A stretch of 64,000 nt of DNA from Pseudomonas fluorescens (GCF_018614655.1 NZ_JAGGOG010000003.1:406554-470553), one strand, 5' to 3'; positions 36,857-49,278 are shown, numbered from the stretch's first letter. The notes: generated by a model not told the origin, from the sequence alone. Numbers and translations are program-made.

Positions 36857-37390
36857 CTACTTCTTCTTGGCTTCTTTACGACGGACGACTTCGTCCGCGT
36901 AGCGCACACCTTTGCCTTTGTACGGCTCTGGTGGACGGAAGTCGCGGATCTCAGCGGCCACCTGACCTACCAGCTGCTTATCAATACCCTTGATCAGGAT
37001 ATCGGTTTGGCTAGGGGTCTCAGCGGTGATGCCTTCCGGCAGTTCGTAATCCACTGGGTGCGAGAAGCCAAGGGCCAGGTTCAAAACCGTGCCTTTTGCT
37101 TGCGCTTTGTAACCAACACCGACCAGCTGGAGCTTACGCTCGAAGCCTTGGCTTACGCCTTGGACCATGTTGTTTACCAACGCACGAGTGGTACCGGCCA
37201 TTGCGCGAGTTTGTTGATCGCCATTGCGAGCAGCGAAACGCAGCTCACCAGCTTCTTCAACGATCTCAACGGACGAATGGATGTTCAGTTCTAGAGTACC
37301 CTTGGCACCCTTCACCGAAAGCTGGCCACCTGCGAATTTGACTTCGACACCGGCTGGCAGCTTAACGGGGTTCTTAGCGACGCGTGACAT
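36857..37390 (-). CDS. rplF: 50S ribosomal protein uL6
   Basis: 177 aa; [19 protein letters not shown], with the C-terminal motif [14 protein letters not shown]. It is located near the factor-binding site of the large subunit. Twelve bp follow rpsH. Confidence 0.99.
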   Translation of the reverse strand: MSRVAKNPVKLPAGVEVKFAGGQLSVKGAKGTLELNIHSSVEIVEEAGELRFAARNGDQQTRAMAGTTRALVNNMVQGVSQGFERKLQLVGVGYKAQAKGTVLNLALGFSHPVDYELPEGITAETPSQTDILIKGIDKQLVGQVAAEIRDFRPPEPYKGKGVRYADEVVRRKEAKKK

Positions 37391-37402
37391 GCTTATCCCC
37401 CC

Positions 37403-37795
37403 TTAGAACACTGTGCAAAGAACTTCGCCGCCGACACCGGCAGCGCGCGCAGCACGATCCGTCATCACACCTTTATTGGTGGAGACGATAGACACACCGA
37501 GACCGCCACGAACTTTCGGCAGATCTTCGACGGACTTGTACTGACGCAGGCCTGGACGGCTAACGCGCTTCACTTCCTCGATGACCGGACGGCCTTCGAA
37601 GTACTTCAGCTCGATGGACAGCAGAGGTTTGATTTCGCTGCTGATCTGATAACCCGCAATGTAGCCTTCGTCTTTCAGGACTTTGGCAACAGCTACCTTC
37701 AACGTGGAAGATGGCATGCTTACGACGGACTTTTCAGCCATCTGGGCATTACGGATACGAGTTAGCATGTCCGCTAACGGGTCCTGCATACTCAT
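37403..37795 (-). CDS. rpsH: 30S ribosomal protein uS8
   Basis: 130 aa; [20 protein letters not shown] and C-terminal [19 protein letters not shown]. In E. coli uS8 represses spc-operon translation. About 200 bp separate it from rpsN, much more than usual in this operon, and the gap holds two hairpins. Confidence 0.99.
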   Translation of the reverse strand: MSMQDPLADMLTRIRNAQMAEKSVVSMPSSTLKVAVAKVLKDEGYIAGYQISSEIKPLLSIELKYFEGRPVIEEVKRVSRPGLRQYKSVEDLPKVRGGLGVSIVSTNKGVMTDRAARAAGVGGEVLCTVF

Positions 37796-37864
37796 GGCTA
37801 GACGCTCCTAATACAAAAAAATTAGCCTTGCGGCCATTACGTGTCGCCGAGAATCTCCGAGCAT

Positions 37865-37940
37865 AAAATACACGGGCTCAGGCGAGCCGCGTATTTTAGA
37901 CACACTCCGGAAATGAAACAAGCCCCAAAAGGGGCTTGTT
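37865..37940 (-). terminator. Two hairpins in the rpsN-rpsH spacer (internal terminator or processing site)
   Basis: Hairpin 1 (37917-37940): AACAAGCCCC, loop of 4, GGGGCTTGTT, then TTTC on the minus strand, a terminator-like form. Hairpin 2 (about 37865-37898): TAAAATAC pairs with GTATTTTA around an inner GGCTC/GAGCC. Together they could attenuate or process the spc transcript. Confidence 0.6.
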
Positions 37941-38003
37941 CCAGATTCAAGGCCACCGGTGGTCAGTATCTTGCGATCCTGACCACCGAGACTTCGAAAG
38001 TAC

Positions 38004-38309
38004 TTACCAGCTGGCTTTAACCAGACCTGGTACGTCACCACGCATTGCCGCTTCACGCAATTTGTTACGACCGAGGCCGAACTTGCGGTAAACGCCGTGT
38101 GGACGACCGGTCAGGCGGCAGCGGTTACGCATGCGCGAAGCGCTTGCGTCACGTGGCTGCTTCTGCAGAGCAACTGTAGCTTCCCAACGCGCTTCTGGAC
38201 TTGCGTTCAGATCAACGATGATAGCTTTCAGTGCTGCACGCTTCTTGGCGTACTTGGCAACCGTGAGCTGACGCTTCAGCTCGCGGTTTTTCATGCTCAT
38301 CTTGGCCAT
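38004..38309 (-). CDS. rpsN: 30S ribosomal protein uS14
   Basis: 101 aa from the ATG at 38309 ([15 protein letters not shown]); the frame runs further left but the extension is not S14. It lacks the CxxC pairs, so it is the zinc-independent (C-) type. C-terminal [20 protein letters not shown] is conserved. Confidence 0.98.
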   Translation of the reverse strand: MAKMSMKNRELKRQLTVAKYAKKRAALKAIIVDLNASPEARWEATVALQKQPRDASASRMRNRCRLTGRPHGVYRKFGLGRNKLREAAMRGDVPGLVKASW

Positions 38310-38322
38310 TTTCCTACTCCAA

Positions 38323-38862
38323 TCAGTTGCGGAACGGGAATTTGAAAGCACGCAGCAGTGCGCGACCTTCATCATCGTTCTTGGCAGTGGTGGTCAGGGT
38401 AATGTCCAGACCGCGGAGAGCATCGATCTTGTCGTAGTCGATTTCCGGGAAGATGATCTGCTCTTTAACGCCCATGCTGTAGTTACCACGACCATCGAAG
38501 GACTTGGCATTCAGGCCGCGGAAGTCGCGAACCCGAGGCAGGGAGATCGACAGCAGACGATCCAGGAACTCGTACATACGCTCACGGCGCAGAGTCACTT
38601 TGACGCCGATCGGCCAACCTTCACGGACTTTAAAGCCAGCGATGGATTTCCGAGCGTAAGTCACAACGACTTTTTGACCGGTGATCTTTTCCAGGTCCGC
38701 AACAGCGTGCTCGATGACTTTTTTATCACCGACCGCTTCGCCCAGACCCATGTTCAGGGTGATTTTGGTAACGCGTGGAACTTCCATCACGTTCGAAAGC
38801 TTAAGTTCTTCCTTAAGCTTCGGTGCGATTTCTTTCCAGTAAATCTCTTTTAGTCGTGCCAT
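38323..38862 (-). CDS. rplE: 50S ribosomal protein uL5
   Basis: 179 aa; [39 protein letters not shown] and the C-terminal [18 protein letters not shown]. It binds 5S rRNA and contacts the P-site tRNA. Confidence 0.99.
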   Translation of the reverse strand: MARLKEIYWKEIAPKLKEELKLSNVMEVPRVTKITLNMGLGEAVGDKKVIEHAVADLEKITGQKVVVTYARKSIAGFKVREGWPIGVKVTLRRERMYEFLDRLLSISLPRVRDFRGLNAKSFDGRGNYSMGVKEQIIFPEIDYDKIDALRGLDITLTTTAKNDDEGRALLRAFKFPFRN

Positions 38863-38882
38863 GGTCTTCTACCTAGCAGTGT

Positions 38883-39197
38883 TCAAGCATCAACCGCTTT
38901 TTGGGTCGACTTGAAGACACGAATTTTCTTGCCATCTTCTACTTTGAAACCAACGCGGTCAGCCTTGTTGGTTTCGCCGTTGAAAATGGCGACGTTAGAA
39001 GCGTCCAGTGGAGCTTCTTTTTCGACGATACCGCCTTGTACGCCCGACATCGGGTTAGGCTTGGTATGGCGCTTAACCAGGTTCAGACCGCCAATAACCA
39101 GACGGTTATTTGCGAGAACCTTAAGCACCTTACCGCGCTTACCTTTGTCTTTGCCGGCGATCACGATGATCTCGTCGTCACGACGAATCTTTTGCAT
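38883..39197 (-). CDS. rplX: 50S ribosomal protein uL24
   Basis: 104 aa; the KOW motif [16 protein letters not shown] is at residues 11-26. One of the two initiators of 50S assembly. Eleven bp after rplN. Confidence 0.99.
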   Translation of the reverse strand: MQKIRRDDEIIVIAGKDKGKRGKVLKVLANNRLVIGGLNLVKRHTKPNPMSGVQGGIVEKEAPLDASNVAIFNGETNKADRVGFKVEDGKKIRVFKSTQKAVDA

Positions 39198-39208
39198 GTC
39201 GGATCTCC

Positions 39209-39577
39209 TTACAGCACTTCTGGGGCGAGCGAGACGATCTTCATGAACTTCTCAGTACGAAGTTCACGGGTCACTGGCCCAAAGATACGGGTGCCGATCG
39301 GCTCTTGCTTGTTGTTCAGAAGAACAGCAGCGTTGCCATCAAAGCGGATAATGGAGCCATCTGCACGGCGTACGCCGTGACGAGTGCGGACTACAACAGC
39401 AGTCATCACTTGGCCTTTTTTCACTTTACCGCGAGGAATTGCTTCCTTCACGGTAACTTTGATGATGTCACCGATACCAGCGTAACGACGATGGGAGCCA
39501 CCCAGCACCTTGATGCACATAACACGGCGAGCGCCGCTGTTATCGGCCACATCGAGCATGGATTGAGTCTGAATCAT
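39209..39577 (-). CDS. rplN: 50S ribosomal protein uL14
   Basis: 122 aa; [19 protein letters not shown], signature [20 protein letters not shown]. First gene of the spc operon; located at the subunit interface (bridge to 16S h14). Confidence 0.99.
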   Translation of the reverse strand: MIQTQSMLDVADNSGARRVMCIKVLGGSHRRYAGIGDIIKVTVKEAIPRGKVKKGQVMTAVVVRTRHGVRRADGSIIRFDGNAAVLLNNKQEPIGTRIFGPVTRELRTEKFMKIVSLAPEVL

Positions 39578-39600
39578 ATAATTTCTCCGACCCCTAGTCC

Positions 39601-39867
39601 TTAGACTTCCACAGCGCGTTCGAGAACATCAACCAGTGCCCAAGACTTGGTCTTGGCCAGCGGACGAGTTTCACGAATAGTGACTTTGTCGCCGATGTGG
39701 CACTGATTGGTTTCGTCGTGCGCGTGCAGCTTAGTCGAACGCTTAACATATTTACCGTAGATCGGGTGCTTAACGCGACGCTCGATCAAAACGGTGATGG
39801 TTTTGTCCATCTTGTCGCTGACAACACGGCCAGTCAGCGTACGGACAGTCTTTTCGGCTTCAGCCAT
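39601..39867 (-). CDS. rpsQ: 30S ribosomal protein uS17
   Basis: 88 aa from the ATG at 39867 ([18 protein letters not shown]); an ATG 6 bp upstream is in frame but less likely. OB-fold early assembly protein. It follows rpmC by 2 bp and ends the S10 operon. Confidence 0.98.
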   Translation of the reverse strand: MAEAEKTVRTLTGRVVSDKMDKTITVLIERRVKHPIYGKYVKRSTKLHAHDETNQCHIGDKVTIRETRPLAKTKSWALVDVLERAVEV

Positions 39868-39869
39868 GA

Positions 39870-40061
39870 TCACTTACCTGCCTGCTGGTTGAGCACAGTC
39901 TTCACGCGAGCAATGTCACGCTTAACTTGCGAGAGCAGATGAGACTGCCCCAACTGGCCAGTTGCTTTCTGCATACGCAGATTGAACTGGTCGCGCAGCA
40001 GGCCGAGCAGTTGCTCGTTCAGCTGCTGTGCGGATTTTTCACGAAGTTCATTCGCTTTCAT
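39870..40061 (-). CDS. rpmC: 50S ribosomal protein uL29
   Basis: 63 aa; [19 protein letters not shown], with [15 protein letters not shown] at the end. The helical hairpin near the exit tunnel helps dock trigger factor and SRP. The start codon overlaps the stop of rplP by one base. Confidence 0.97.
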
Positions 40062-40474
40062 CACATCACCGTCCGTTTAACAAAGGCGGTGGCGAGCGGC
40101 AGCTTTGCAGCAGCCAGGGCAAAAGCCTCACGCGCCAGCTCTTCAGTTACACCCTCGATTTCATACAGGACTTTGCCTGGCTGAATCTGGGCTACCCAGT
40201 ATTCCACGTTACCCTTACCTTTACCCATACGAACTTCGAGGGGCTTTTTGGAGATCGGCTTGTCCGGGAATACACGGATCCAGATCTTGCCGCCACGTTT
40301 AACGTGACGGGTCAGTGCACGACGCGCTGACTCGATCTGACGAGCGGTGAGACGACCACGAGCTACAGACTTCAGCGCGAACTCGCCGAAGCTGACTTTG
40401 CTACCGCGCTGAGCCAGACCACGGTTGTGGCCTGTCATCTGCTTGCGGAACTTCGTACGCTTTGGTTGCAACAT
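40061..40474 (-). CDS. rplP: 50S ribosomal protein uL16
   Basis: 137 aa; [19 protein letters not shown]. The loop at about residue 80 carries [19 protein letters not shown], near the A site. uL16 is hydroxylated on Arg81 in E. coli; the equivalent Arg is present. Confidence 0.99.
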
Positions 40475-40486
40475 TTGGCGTACCCC

Positions 40487-41173
40487 TTACTTAGCAGCTT
40501 TTTTACGAGGCGCTGGTGCTTGTGGTTTCAGTTCTTCTTGGCGACCACCAATTACTTCGCCTTTGAAGATCCAAACCTTTACACCGATCACACCGTAAGT
40601 GGTGTGAGCTTCGTAGTTGGCATAGTCGATGTCGGCACGCAGGGTGTGCAGTGGCACACGACCTTCGCGATACCATTCAGTACGTGCGATTTCAGCACCG
40701 CCGAGACGACCGCTCACTTGGATTTTGATGCCTTTGGCACCAATGCGCATGGCGTTCTGTACAGCGCGCTTCATAGCGCGACGGAACATTACGCGACGCT
40801 CCAGCTGCTGAGCTACGCTCTGCGCAACCAGCATACCGTCGAGCTCCGGCTTGCGGATCTCTTCGATATTGATGTGCACAGGCACACCCATTTGCTTGGT
40901 CAGGTCCTGACGCAGTTTCTCAACATCTTCACCTTTCTTCCCGATAACGATACCTGGACGAGCGGTGTGGATGGTGATACGTGCAGTTTGCGCCGGACGA
41001 TGGATATCGATACGGCTTACGGACGCGCTTTTTAGTTTGTCTTGGAGATACTCTCGCACCTTCAGATCAGCGAACAAATAGTCCGCATAAGTCCGACCGT
41101 CTGCGTACCAGACGGAGGTGTGCTCCTTGACGATTCCCAGGCGAATGCCAATGGGATGTACTTTCTGACCCAT
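40487..41173 (-). CDS. rpsC: 30S ribosomal protein uS3
   Basis: 228 aa from the ATG at 41173 ([18 protein letters not shown]); the longer frame is not S3. KH domain with [17 protein letters not shown], then the C-terminal domain ending in a Lys/Ala/Pro tail. It lines the mRNA entry channel. Confidence 0.99.
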
Positions 41174-41186
41174 CTCTTCGACTCCG

Positions 41187-41519
41187 TTACTTGTCAGCAA
41201 CCTTGACAGTGATATGGCAAGACCGCTTGACGATGCGATCAGCACGGCCTTTGGCACGCGGCATGATACGCTTCAGCGAACGCCCTTCGTTGACGAAAAC
41301 GGTGCTGACCTTCAGGTCATCAACGTCTGCGCCTTCGTTATGCTCGGCGTTGGCTACGGCCGACTCCAGCACTTTCTTCATGATCTCGGCGGCTTTCTTA
41401 CTGCTGAAAGCCAACAGGTTGAGCGCTTCGCCCACCTTCTTCCCGCGGATCTGGTCGGCGACCAAGCGGGCTTTCTGGGCGGAGATTCGAGCGCCCGACA
41501 ACTTAGCGGCTACTTCCAT
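41187..41519 (-). CDS. rplV: 50S ribosomal protein uL22
   Basis: 110 aa; [20 protein letters not shown]. Its beta-hairpin loop ([17 protein letters not shown]) reaches the tunnel constriction. No sign of the deletion known from macrolide-resistant strains. Confidence 0.99.
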
Positions 41520-41530
41520 TTCCTAACCCC

Positions 41531-41806
41531 TTAACGCTTGGCTTTCTTGTCTGCCACGTGCCCACGATAAGTGCGGGTACCGGCAAACTCGCCTAGTTTG
41601 TGGCCGACCATGTCTTCGTTCACGAGAACTGGGACGTGCAAGCGACCGTTGTGTACAGCGATGGTCAAACCGACCATTTGTGGCAGGATCATAGAACGGC
41701 GCGACCAGGTCTTAACTGGTTTGCGATCGTTCTTTTCCGCCGCCACTTCGATCTTCTTCAGTAGGTGAAGATCAATAAAAGGACCTTTTTTCAGAGAACG
41801 TGGCAC
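41531..41806 (-). CDS. rpsS: 30S ribosomal protein uS19
   Basis: 91 aa; [20 protein letters not shown] and [19 protein letters not shown]. It forms the head of the small subunit with uS13. Confidence 0.99.
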   Translation of the reverse strand: MPRSLKKGPFIDLHLLKKIEVAAEKNDRKPVKTWSRRSMILPQMVGLTIAVHNGRLHVPVLVNEDMVGHKLGEFAGTRTYRGHVADKKAKR

Positions 41807-41822
41807 TGTCGTATCCCTCTAT

Positions 41823-42647
41823 TTACTTGCGACGACGGACGATCATTTTGTCGGTACGCTTATTACCACGAGTCTTCGCGCCCTTAGTCGGGAAGCCCCA
41901 TGGCGATACCGGATGACGACCACCAGAGGTACGACCTTCACCACCACCATGTGGGTGGTCAACCGGGTTCATGGCAACACCACGAACGGTTGGGCGAACG
42001 CCACGCCAGCGTTTGGCACCAGCTTTACCCAGCGAACGCAGGCTGTGCTCGGAGTTCGAGACTTCGCCCAAGGTCGCACGGCATTCAGCCAATACTTTAC
42101 GCATCTCACCAGAGCGCAGACGCAGGGTCACGTAGACACCTTCACGAGCGATCAGCTGAGCCGAAGCACCAGCGGAACGAGCGATTTGCGCGCCTTTACC
42201 CGGCTTCAATTCGATGCCGTGTACGGTGCTACCAACTGGAATGTTGCGCAGTTGCAGAGCGTTGCCCGGCTTGATCGGCGCCAAAGCACCTGCGATCAGC
42301 TGGTCACCAGCACTCACGCCTTTAGGGGCGATGATGTAGCGACGCTCGCCATCTGCGTACAGCAGCAGAGCGATGTGAGCAGTACGGTTTGGATCGTATT
42401 CGATACGCTCGACAGTGGCAGTGATGCCATCTTTGTCGTTGCGACGGAAGTCGACCAGACGATAATGCTGCTTATGGCCACCACCGATGTGACGAGTGGT
42501 AATGCGACCATTGTTGTTACGACCACCAGTCTTCGATTTCTTCTCGAGCAGCGGTGCGTGAGGAGCGCCTTTATGCAGCTCCTGGTTGACCACCTTGACC
42601 ACAAAACGGCGGCCAGGGGAAGTCGGTTTGCATTTAACGATTGCCAT
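41823..42647 (-). CDS. rplB: 50S ribosomal protein uL2
   Basis: 274 aa; [20 protein letters not shown]. The universally conserved [17 protein letters not shown] block (about 220-236) includes the His near the peptidyl-transferase centre. Basic tail [12 protein letters not shown]. Confidence 0.99.
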   Translation of the reverse strand: MAIVKCKPTSPGRRFVVKVVNQELHKGAPHAPLLEKKSKTGGRNNNGRITTRHIGGGHKQHYRLVDFRRNDKDGITATVERIEYDPNRTAHIALLLYADGERRYIIAPKGVSAGDQLIAGALAPIKPGNALQLRNIPVGSTVHGIELKPGKGAQIARSAGASAQLIAREGVYVTLRLRSGEMRKVLAECRATLGEVSNSEHSLRSLGKAGAKRWRGVRPTVRGVAMNPVDHPHGGGEGRTSGGRHPVSPWGFPTKGAKTRGNKRTDKMIVRRRK

Positions 42648-42661
42648 GATGCACCCCTTCC

Positions 42662-42961
42662 TTACTCAGCACTGCTGCTGAAATCGAGATCTTGGCCTGG
42701 CTGAAGGGAGATAACTGCCTTCTTCCAGTCATTACGCTTGCCCAGACCGCGAGCAGTGCGCTTGCTCTTACCCAGAACATTCAGGGTAGTAACACGCTCT
42801 ACTTTCACGCTGAACAGGCTTTCGACGGCCTTCTTGATTTCCAGCTTGGTTGCGTCAGTTGCAACCTTGAAAACGAACTGGCCTTTCTTGTCAGCCAGAA
42901 CCGTAGCCTTTTCGGAAACGTGCGGGCCAAGCAGAACTTTAAATACGCGTTCCTGGTTCAT
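42662..42961 (-). CDS. rplW: 50S ribosomal protein uL23
   Basis: 99 aa; [20 protein letters not shown]. Trigger factor and SRP dock on it at the exit tunnel. Its start overlaps the rplD stop by 4 bp. Confidence 0.99.
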
Positions 42962-43560
42962 CCCAGCAGCTCCTCGAATTTCTTCACGGCCGACACGGTG
43001 ATCAACACCTTGTCGTATGCGATCAGACTAACTGGATCGGAACCTTGCACGTCACGTACATCAACGTGTGGCAGGTTACGAGCAGCCAGGTACAGGTTCT
43101 GATCAACAGCTTCAGACACGATCAAAACATCGGTCAGGCTCATGTTGTTCAGTTTGCCCAGCAGATCTTTGGTTTTTGGACTTTCAACAGCGAAGTCCTG
43201 AACCACGACCAGACGATCAGTACGCACGAGTTCAGCAAGGATGGAGCGCAATGCAGCGCGGTACATCTTCTTGTTGAGCTTCTGCGAGTGATCCTGTGGA
43301 CGAGCTGCGAAAGTGGTACCGCCGCCACGCCAGATTGGGCTACGGATAGTACCGGCACGAGCACGGCCAGTGCCTTTCTGACGCCATGGGCGCTTACCGC
43401 CACCACGAACGTCGGAACGGGTCTTTTGCTGCTTGCTACCTTGACGGCCGCCGGCCATGTAGGCCACGACTGCTTGGTGAACCAGCGTCTCGTTGAATTC
43501 GCCGCCAAATGTCAGTTCGGAAACTTCGATCGCTTGAGCGTCATTTACATTTAATTGCAT
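42958..43560 (-). CDS. rplD: 50S ribosomal protein uL4
   Basis: 200 aa; [20 protein letters not shown]. The extended loop ([19 protein letters not shown]) forms part of the tunnel. In E. coli uL4 also represses the S10 operon; that mechanism was not tested here. Confidence 0.99.
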
Positions 43561-43572
43561 GTCAGCTTCCCC

Positions 43573-44208
43573 TTAACCGCGAGCCTTGGCCGCTGGACGT
43601 ACAACCAGGTTGCCGCCAGTAGCGCCAGGAACAGCACCCTTGACCAACAACAGATTGCGTTCAGCGTCGACGCGCACTACTTCGAGGGACTGCACGGTCA
43701 CGCGCTCAGCGCCCATATGACCGGACATTTTTTTGCCCTTGAATACACGACCAGGAGTCTGGCACTGGCCAATAGAGCCCGGGACGCGGTGGGAGACGGA
43801 GTTACCGTGAGTGTTGTCTTGGCCACGGAAATTCCAACGCTTGATCGTACCCTGGAAGCCTTTACCTTTGGACTGACCGGTTACATCAACCAGTTGACCA
43901 GCAGCGAAGATTTCAGCGTTGATCAGATCGCCGGCCTGGTACTCGCCTTCTTCAAGGCGGAATTCCATTACGGTACGACCAGCTGCAACGTTTGCTTTTG
44001 CGAAGTGACCTGCTTGAGCAGCAGTCACGCGCGAAGCACGACGCTCGCCGACAGTGACTTGCACTGCACGATAGCCATCGGTCTCTTCAGTTTTGAACTG
44101 GGTGACGCGATTCGGTTCGATCTCAATGACCGTGACCGGAATGGAGACACCTTCTTCGGTGAAAATACGGGTCATACCGCATTTACGACCGACTACACCA
44201 ATAGTCAT
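43573..44208 (-). CDS. rplC: 50S ribosomal protein uL3
   Basis: 211 aa from the ATG at 44208 ([16 protein letters not shown]), with GAGG upstream; the longer frame to 44241 is not L3. Loop with [20 protein letters not shown], including the Gln methylated in E. coli. It nucleates 50S assembly. Confidence 0.98.
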   Translation of the reverse strand: MTIGVVGRKCGMTRIFTEEGVSIPVTVIEIEPNRVTQFKTEETDGYRAVQVTVGERRASRVTAAQAGHFAKANVAAGRTVMEFRLEEGEYQAGDLINAEIFAAGQLVDVTGQSKGKGFQGTIKRWNFRGQDNTHGNSVSHRVPGSIGQCQTPGRVFKGKKMSGHMGAERVTVQSLEVVRVDAERNLLLVKGAVPGATGGNLVVRPAAKARG

Positions 44209-44289
44209 GTTGTAAACCTCATGAGTGTACGGGGCTTTCACCCGCTATGGCCGCCCATTTCAGAGCGTTACACGACTAAGACCCAAGTC

Positions 44290-44601
44290 TTAGCCGAGGC
44301 TGATCTGTACTTCCACACCGGCCGCCAGATCAAGCTTCATAAGTGCATCAACGGTTTTATCCGTTGGCTGGACGATGTCCAGTACGCGCTTATGAGTACG
44401 GATCTCGTACTGGTCACGCGCGTCTTTGTTGACGTGCGGGGAGACCAGAACGGTGAACCGCTCTTTACGGGTAGGCAGTGGAATTGGACCACGCACTTGA
44501 GCACCAGTACGTTTCGCGGTTTCCACGATTTCCTGGGTGGATTGGTCGATCAGGCGATGGTCAAAAGCCTTCAACCTGATACGGATTTGCTGATTTTGCA
44601 T
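44290..44601 (-). CDS. rpsJ: 30S ribosomal protein uS10 / transcription factor NusE
   Basis: 103 aa; [20 protein letters not shown]. The same protein acts as NusE in antitermination, binding NusB and NusG. First gene of the S10 operon with a strong promoter 60-90 bp upstream. Confidence 0.99.
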
Positions 44602-44663
44602 TGGATTTCAGACTCCGGCTGCTATTCCCACCGGACGCAATGCGCCCGTTAAAAGGAGGCGCA

Positions 44664-44692
44664 ATTCTATAGACGCCCCAGATAGGTGTCAA
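44664..44692 (-). promoter_or_regulatory. Promoter of the S10 operon
   Basis: Minus strand: TTGACA (44692-44687) and TAGAAT (44669-44664), 17-bp spacer. Near-consensus sigma-70 promoter, 60-odd bp before rpsJ. Confidence 0.8.
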
Positions 44693-44704
44693 CCCAATAA
44701 AAAA

Positions 44705-44723
44705 GCCCCCGCTAGGCGGAGGC
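44705..44723 (-). terminator. Terminator after tuf
   Basis: GCCTCCGC, loop of 3, GCGGGGGC on the minus strand, followed by TTTTTTATT. It separates the str operon from S10. Confidence 0.9.
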
Positions 44724-44742
44724 TTTTTCAAGTCATCGCTTA

Positions 44743-45936
44743 TTAAGCGATGATTTTGGCTACGACGCCAGCGCCGACGGTACGACCGCCTTCACGAATA
44801 GCGAAACGCAGACCATCTTCCATTGCGATGGTTTTGATCAGGGTGACAACCATTTTGATGTTGTCGCCTGGCATTACCATTTCAACGCCTTCCGGCAGTT
44901 CGCAGTTACCGGTCACGTCAGTGGTCCGGAAGTAGAACTGTGGACGGTAGCCTTTGAAGAACGGAGTATGACGGCCGCCTTCTTCTTTGCTCAACACATA
45001 CACTTCAGCTTCGAAGGTAGTGTGCGGCTTGACCGAACCTGGCTTGACCAGAACCTGACCACGCTCAACGTCATCACGCTTGGTACCACGCAGCAGAACG
45101 CCGCAGTTCTCGCCCGCACGACCTTCGTCGAGCAGTTTACGGAACATTTCAACACCGGTGCAGGTGGTGACAGTAGTGTCACGCAGACCAACGATTTCCA
45201 GTGGATCCTGAACCTTGACGATACCGCGCTCGATACGACCAGTTACAACAGTACCGCGACCGGAGATCGAGAATACGTCTTCGATTGGCATCAGGAACGG
45301 CTTGTCGATAACACGGACCGGATCTGGAATGTAGCTGTCCAGAGTCTCAACCAGTTTACGAACGGACGTGGTGCCCATTTCGTTATCGTCTTTGCCTTCC
45401 AGAGCCATACGAGCAGAACCGATGATGATCGGAGTGTCGTCGCCTGGGAAGTCGTAAGTGCTCAGCAGATCGCGCACTTCCATCTCAACCAGTTCCAGCA
45501 GCTCAGCGTCGTCTACCAGGTCAGCCTTGTTCAGGTAAACCACGATGTACGGAACGCCAACCTGACGGGACAGCAGGATGTGCTCACGGGTTTGTGGCAT
45601 AGGACCATCAGCGGCCGAACAAACCAGGATAGCGCCGTCCATCTGGGCAGCACCGGTGATCATGTTCTTCACATAGTCAGCGTGACCTGGGCAGTCAACG
45701 TGAGCGTAGTGACGGATCAGCGAGTTGTATTCAACGTGAGCGGTGTTGATGGTGATACCACGAGCTTTTTCTTCTGGCGCGCTGTCGATCTTGTCGAAGT
45801 CAACAACAGCCGAACCGAAAATCTCGGAGCAAACACGAGTCAGAGCAGCAGTCAGCGTAGTTTTACCATGGTCAACGTGACCGATAGTGCCAACGTTGAC
45901 GTGCGGTAGGGAACGATCAAATTTTTCTTTAGCCAC
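44743..45936 (-). CDS. tuf: Elongation factor Tu
   Basis: 397 aa GTPase delivering aminoacyl-tRNA to the ribosome. G1 [11 protein letters not shown]3 DCPGHADY and G4 NKADLVDD are all intact. It ends the str operon (rpsL-rpsG-fusA-tuf). A second copy is not present in the tRNA cluster at 61.2-61.7 kb, where P. aeruginosa carries tufB. Confidence 0.99.
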   Translation of the reverse strand: MAKEKFDRSLPHVNVGTIGHVDHGKTTLTAALTRVCSEIFGSAVVDFDKIDSAPEEKARGITINTAHVEYNSLIRHYAHVDCPGHADYVKNMITGAAQMDGAILVCSAADGPMPQTREHILLSRQVGVPYIVVYLNKADLVDDAELLELVEMEVRDLLSTYDFPGDDTPIIIGSARMALEGKDDNEMGTTSVRKLVETLDSYIPDPVRVIDKPFLMPIEDVFSISGRGTVVTGRIERGIVKVQDPLEIVGLRDTTVTTCTGVEMFRKLLDEGRAGENCGVLLRGTKRDDVERGQVLVKPGSVKPHTTFEAEVYVLSKEEGGRHTPFFKGYRPQFYFRTTDVTGNCELPEGVEMVMPGDNIKMVVTLIKTIAMEDGLRFAIREGGRTVGAGVVAKIIA

Positions 45937-45966
45937 GACAATTAACTCCTTGCCTAAAGGACTGAA

Positions 45967-48072
45967 TCAGCCTTGTTTTTTGGATACAGTTTCAGCGATA
46001 TGCGCCGGAGCTGTGTTGTATTTTTTGAATTCCATAGAGTAGCTTGCGCGACCCTGAGACATGGAACGAACATCGGTCGCATAACCGAACATCTCGCCCA
46101 ACGGAACCTCGGCACGAATTACTTTGCCGGAAACCGTATCTTCCATACCCAAGATCATGCCGCGACGACGGTTAAGGTCGCCCATCACGTCACCCATGTA
46201 GTCTTCAGGCGTAACGACTTCTACTGCCATGATCGGCTCAAGCAACTCACCACCGCCCTTCTGGGCCAGTTGCTTGGTAGCCATGGAAGCAGCCACCTTA
46301 AACGCCATCTCGTTGGAGTCGACGTCGTGGTAAGAACCGTCAAAAACGGTCGCCTTCAGGCCGATGAGCGGATAGCCGGCAACAACACCGTTCTTCATCT
46401 GCTCTTCGATACCCTTCTGGATAGCCGGGATGTATTCCTTAGGAACAACACCGCCCACTACTTCGTTCACGAATTGCAGACCTTCCTGACCTTCATCAGC
46501 AGGCGCAAAACGGATCCAGCAATGACCGAACTGGCCACGACCGCCGGATTGACGAACGAATTTGCCTTCGATTTCACAGCTCTTCGTGATGCGCTCACGA
46601 TAGGAAACCTGAGGCTTACCGATGTTGGCTTCGACGTTGAACTCACGGCGCATCCGGTCAACCAGGATGTCCAGGTGAAGCTCGCCCATGCCGGAGATGA
46701 TCGTTTGACCAGTCTCTTCATCAGTCTTGACGCGGAAAGATGGATCTTCCTGAGCAAGCTTGCCCAGAGCGATACCCATTTTTTCCTGGTCATCCTTGGT
46801 CTTAGGCTCAACGGCAACCGAAATAACCGGCTCCGGGAAGTCCATACGAACCAGGATGATTGGCTTGTCAGCGTTGCACAAAGTCTCACCAGTGGTGACA
46901 TCCTTCATGCCGATCAAGGCCGCGATGTCACCAGCGCGTACTTCCTTGATTTCTTCACGGGCGTTTGCGTGCATTTGCACCATACGACCCACGCGCTCTT
47001 TCTTGCCTTTAACCGAGTTGATCACGCCGTCACCGGAGTTCAACACGCCCGAGTAAACGCGGACGAAGGTCAAGGTACCCACGAATGGGTCAGTGGCAAT
47101 TTTAAATGCCAGAGCGGAGAACGGTTCTGCGTCGTCTGCATGACGCTCCAGCTCGATAGTCTCGTCATCCGGGTCAGTACCCTTGATGGCAGGAATATCA
47201 ACTGGTGCCGGCAGGTAGTCGATCACAGCATCGAGAACCAGGGGGACGCCCTTGTTCTTGAACGAGGAACCGCAAACAGCCAAGACGATCTCACCAGCGA
47301 TAGTACGCTGACGCAGAGCAGCCTTGATTTCCGCGTTGGTGAGTTCTTCACCTTCGAGGTACTTGTTCATCAGTTCTTCGTTGGCTTCAGCCGCAGCCTC
47401 AACCATGTTGTTGCGCCACTCGTCAGCCAGCTCCTGCAACTCTGCAGGGATAGGCTTACGAACAGGAACCATACCTTTGTCAGCATCATTCCAGTAAACA
47501 GCTTCCATGGTCAGCAGATCGATCTGCCCCTGGAAGTTGTCTTCGGAACCGATAGCCAACTGGATCGGCACTGGAGTGTGACCCAGACGCTGCTTGATCT
47601 GACCGATCACACGCAGGAAGTTCGCACCAGCACGATCCATCTTGTTTACATAAACAAGACGCGGAACACCGTACTTGTTGGCCTGACGCCATACGGTTTC
47701 CGACTGAGGCTCAACGCCCGAGGTACCGCAGAACACAACGACAGCGCCGTCGAGTACACGCAGGGAACGCTCAACTTCAATGGTGAAGTCTACGTGGCCC
47801 GGAGTATCGATTACGTTGAAGCGGTGTTCGTCTTTGTACTGCTTCTCGGAACCTTTCCAGAAGGCGGTAATAGCAGCAGAAGTAATGGTAATACCACGCT
47901 CCTGCTCCTGAACCATCCAGTCTGTGGTCGCGGCGCCGTCATGCACCTCGCCCATCTTGTGACTTTTGCCAGTGTAAAAAAGGACGCGCTCGGTGGTGGT
48001 GGTTTTACCAGCATCCACGTGAGCGACGATACCGATGTTACGGTAGCGACTAATCGGAGTAGTACGAGCCAT
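45967..48072 (-). CDS. fusA: Elongation factor G
   Basis: 701 aa translocation GTPase. G1 [13 protein letters not shown]3 [10 protein letters not shown]4 NKMDRAGAN; domains II-V follow. Full length with wild-type looking switch regions. Between rpsG and tuf in the str operon. Confidence 0.99.
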   Translation of the reverse strand: MARTTPISRYRNIGIVAHVDAGKTTTTERVLFYTGKSHKMGEVHDGAATTDWMVQEQERGITITSAAITAFWKGSEKQYKDEHRFNVIDTPGHVDFTIEVERSLRVLDGAVVVFCGTSGVEPQSETVWRQANKYGVPRLVYVNKMDRAGANFLRVIGQIKQRLGHTPVPIQLAIGSEDNFQGQIDLLTMEAVYWNDADKGMVPVRKPIPAELQELADEWRNNMVEAAAEANEELMNKYLEGEELTNAEIKAALRQRTIAGEIVLAVCGSSFKNKGVPLVLDAVIDYLPAPVDIPAIKGTDPDDETIELERHADDAEPFSALAFKIATDPFVGTLTFVRVYSGVLNSGDGVINSVKGKKERVGRMVQMHANAREEIKEVRAGDIAALIGMKDVTTGETLCNADKPIILVRMDFPEPVISVAVEPKTKDDQEKMGIALGKLAQEDPSFRVKTDEETGQTIISGMGELHLDILVDRMRREFNVEANIGKPQVSYRERITKSCEIEGKFVRQSGGRGQFGHCWIRFAPADEGQEGLQFVNEVVGGVVPKEYIPAIQKGIEEQMKNGVVAGYPLIGLKATVFDGSYHDVDSNEMAFKVAASMATKQLAQKGGGELLEPIMAVEVVTPEDYMGDVMGDLNRRRGMILGMEDTVSGKVIRAEVPLGEMFGYATDVRSMSQGRASYSMEFKKYNTAPAHIAETVSKKQG

Positions 48073-48102
48073 AAAGCCCTCGCAAAATTAGTGAAGCTAG
48101 AA

Positions 48103-48594
<492 letters not shown>

Positions 48595-48691
48595 TCAGGT
48601 TCGTTCGGAATCGGTGCCCTTTCGGGACGCCTCCGACCTTACTCTTATCGACTCAGAAAATAAGATGATTCAGTTTTACAAAAAGCCGCTA

Positions 48692-49063
48692 CTACTTAGG
48701 CTTCTTGGTACCGTACTTCGAACGACCCTGGTTACGACCTTTAACGCCGGAAGTATCCAAGGAGCCGCGTACGGTGTGGTAACGAACACCTGGCAAGTCT
48801 TTTACACGACCGCCGCGGATCAGTACCACGCTGTGTTCTTGCAGGTTGTGGCCTTCACCGCCGATGTACGAGGAAACCTCGAAACCGTTGGTCAGACGCA
48901 CACGGCATACTTTACGCAGTGCCGAGTTAGGTTTTTTCGGCGTAGTGGTATACACGCGAGTGCATACGCCACGACGTTGCGGGCAGTTCTGCAGCGCAGG
49001 TACGTCGGATTTCTCGACGATACGCTTACGCGGCTGACGTACCAGCTGGTTGATAGTTGCCAT
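48692..49063 (-). CDS. rpsL: 30S ribosomal protein uS12
   Basis: 123 aa; [20 protein letters not shown]. The streptomycin-resistance positions look wild type: Lys in TPKKPNSAL (about 43) and Lys in GGRVKDLPG (about 88). First gene of the str operon; a 118-bp gap precedes rpsG. Confidence 0.99.
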   Translation of the reverse strand: MATINQLVRQPRKRIVEKSDVPALQNCPQRRGVCTRVYTTTPKKPNSALRKVCRVRLTNGFEVSSYIGGEGHNLQEHSVVLIRGGRVKDLPGVRYHTVRGSLDTSGVKGRNQGRSKYGTKKPK

Positions 49064-49154
49064 CTACTAGCTCCACTGTTGTCTTGCGACGCTATTGTCT
49101 TGCAAGAAAAGCAAAATGGCAGGAACGAATTCCCGCCAAATTTAGGGGTACAAG

Positions 49155-49183
49155 AGTCTAAAGAGGATCTTGCCCCCAGTCAA
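49155..49183 (-). promoter_or_regulatory. Candidate promoter of the str operon
   Basis: Minus strand: TTGACT (49183-49178) and TAGACT (49160-49155), spacer 17. It lies about 90-120 bp before rpsL, in the rpoC-rpsL gap. Confidence 0.6.
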
Positions 49184-49278
49184 GGCAAGGCCCCGACTTC
49201 CCCTTCCGTCGAACCGGGACAAAACTGTCTCGATCCGACGAATGGGGCTGCCAGGGCCCAGTCTTATTATTACAGAAC

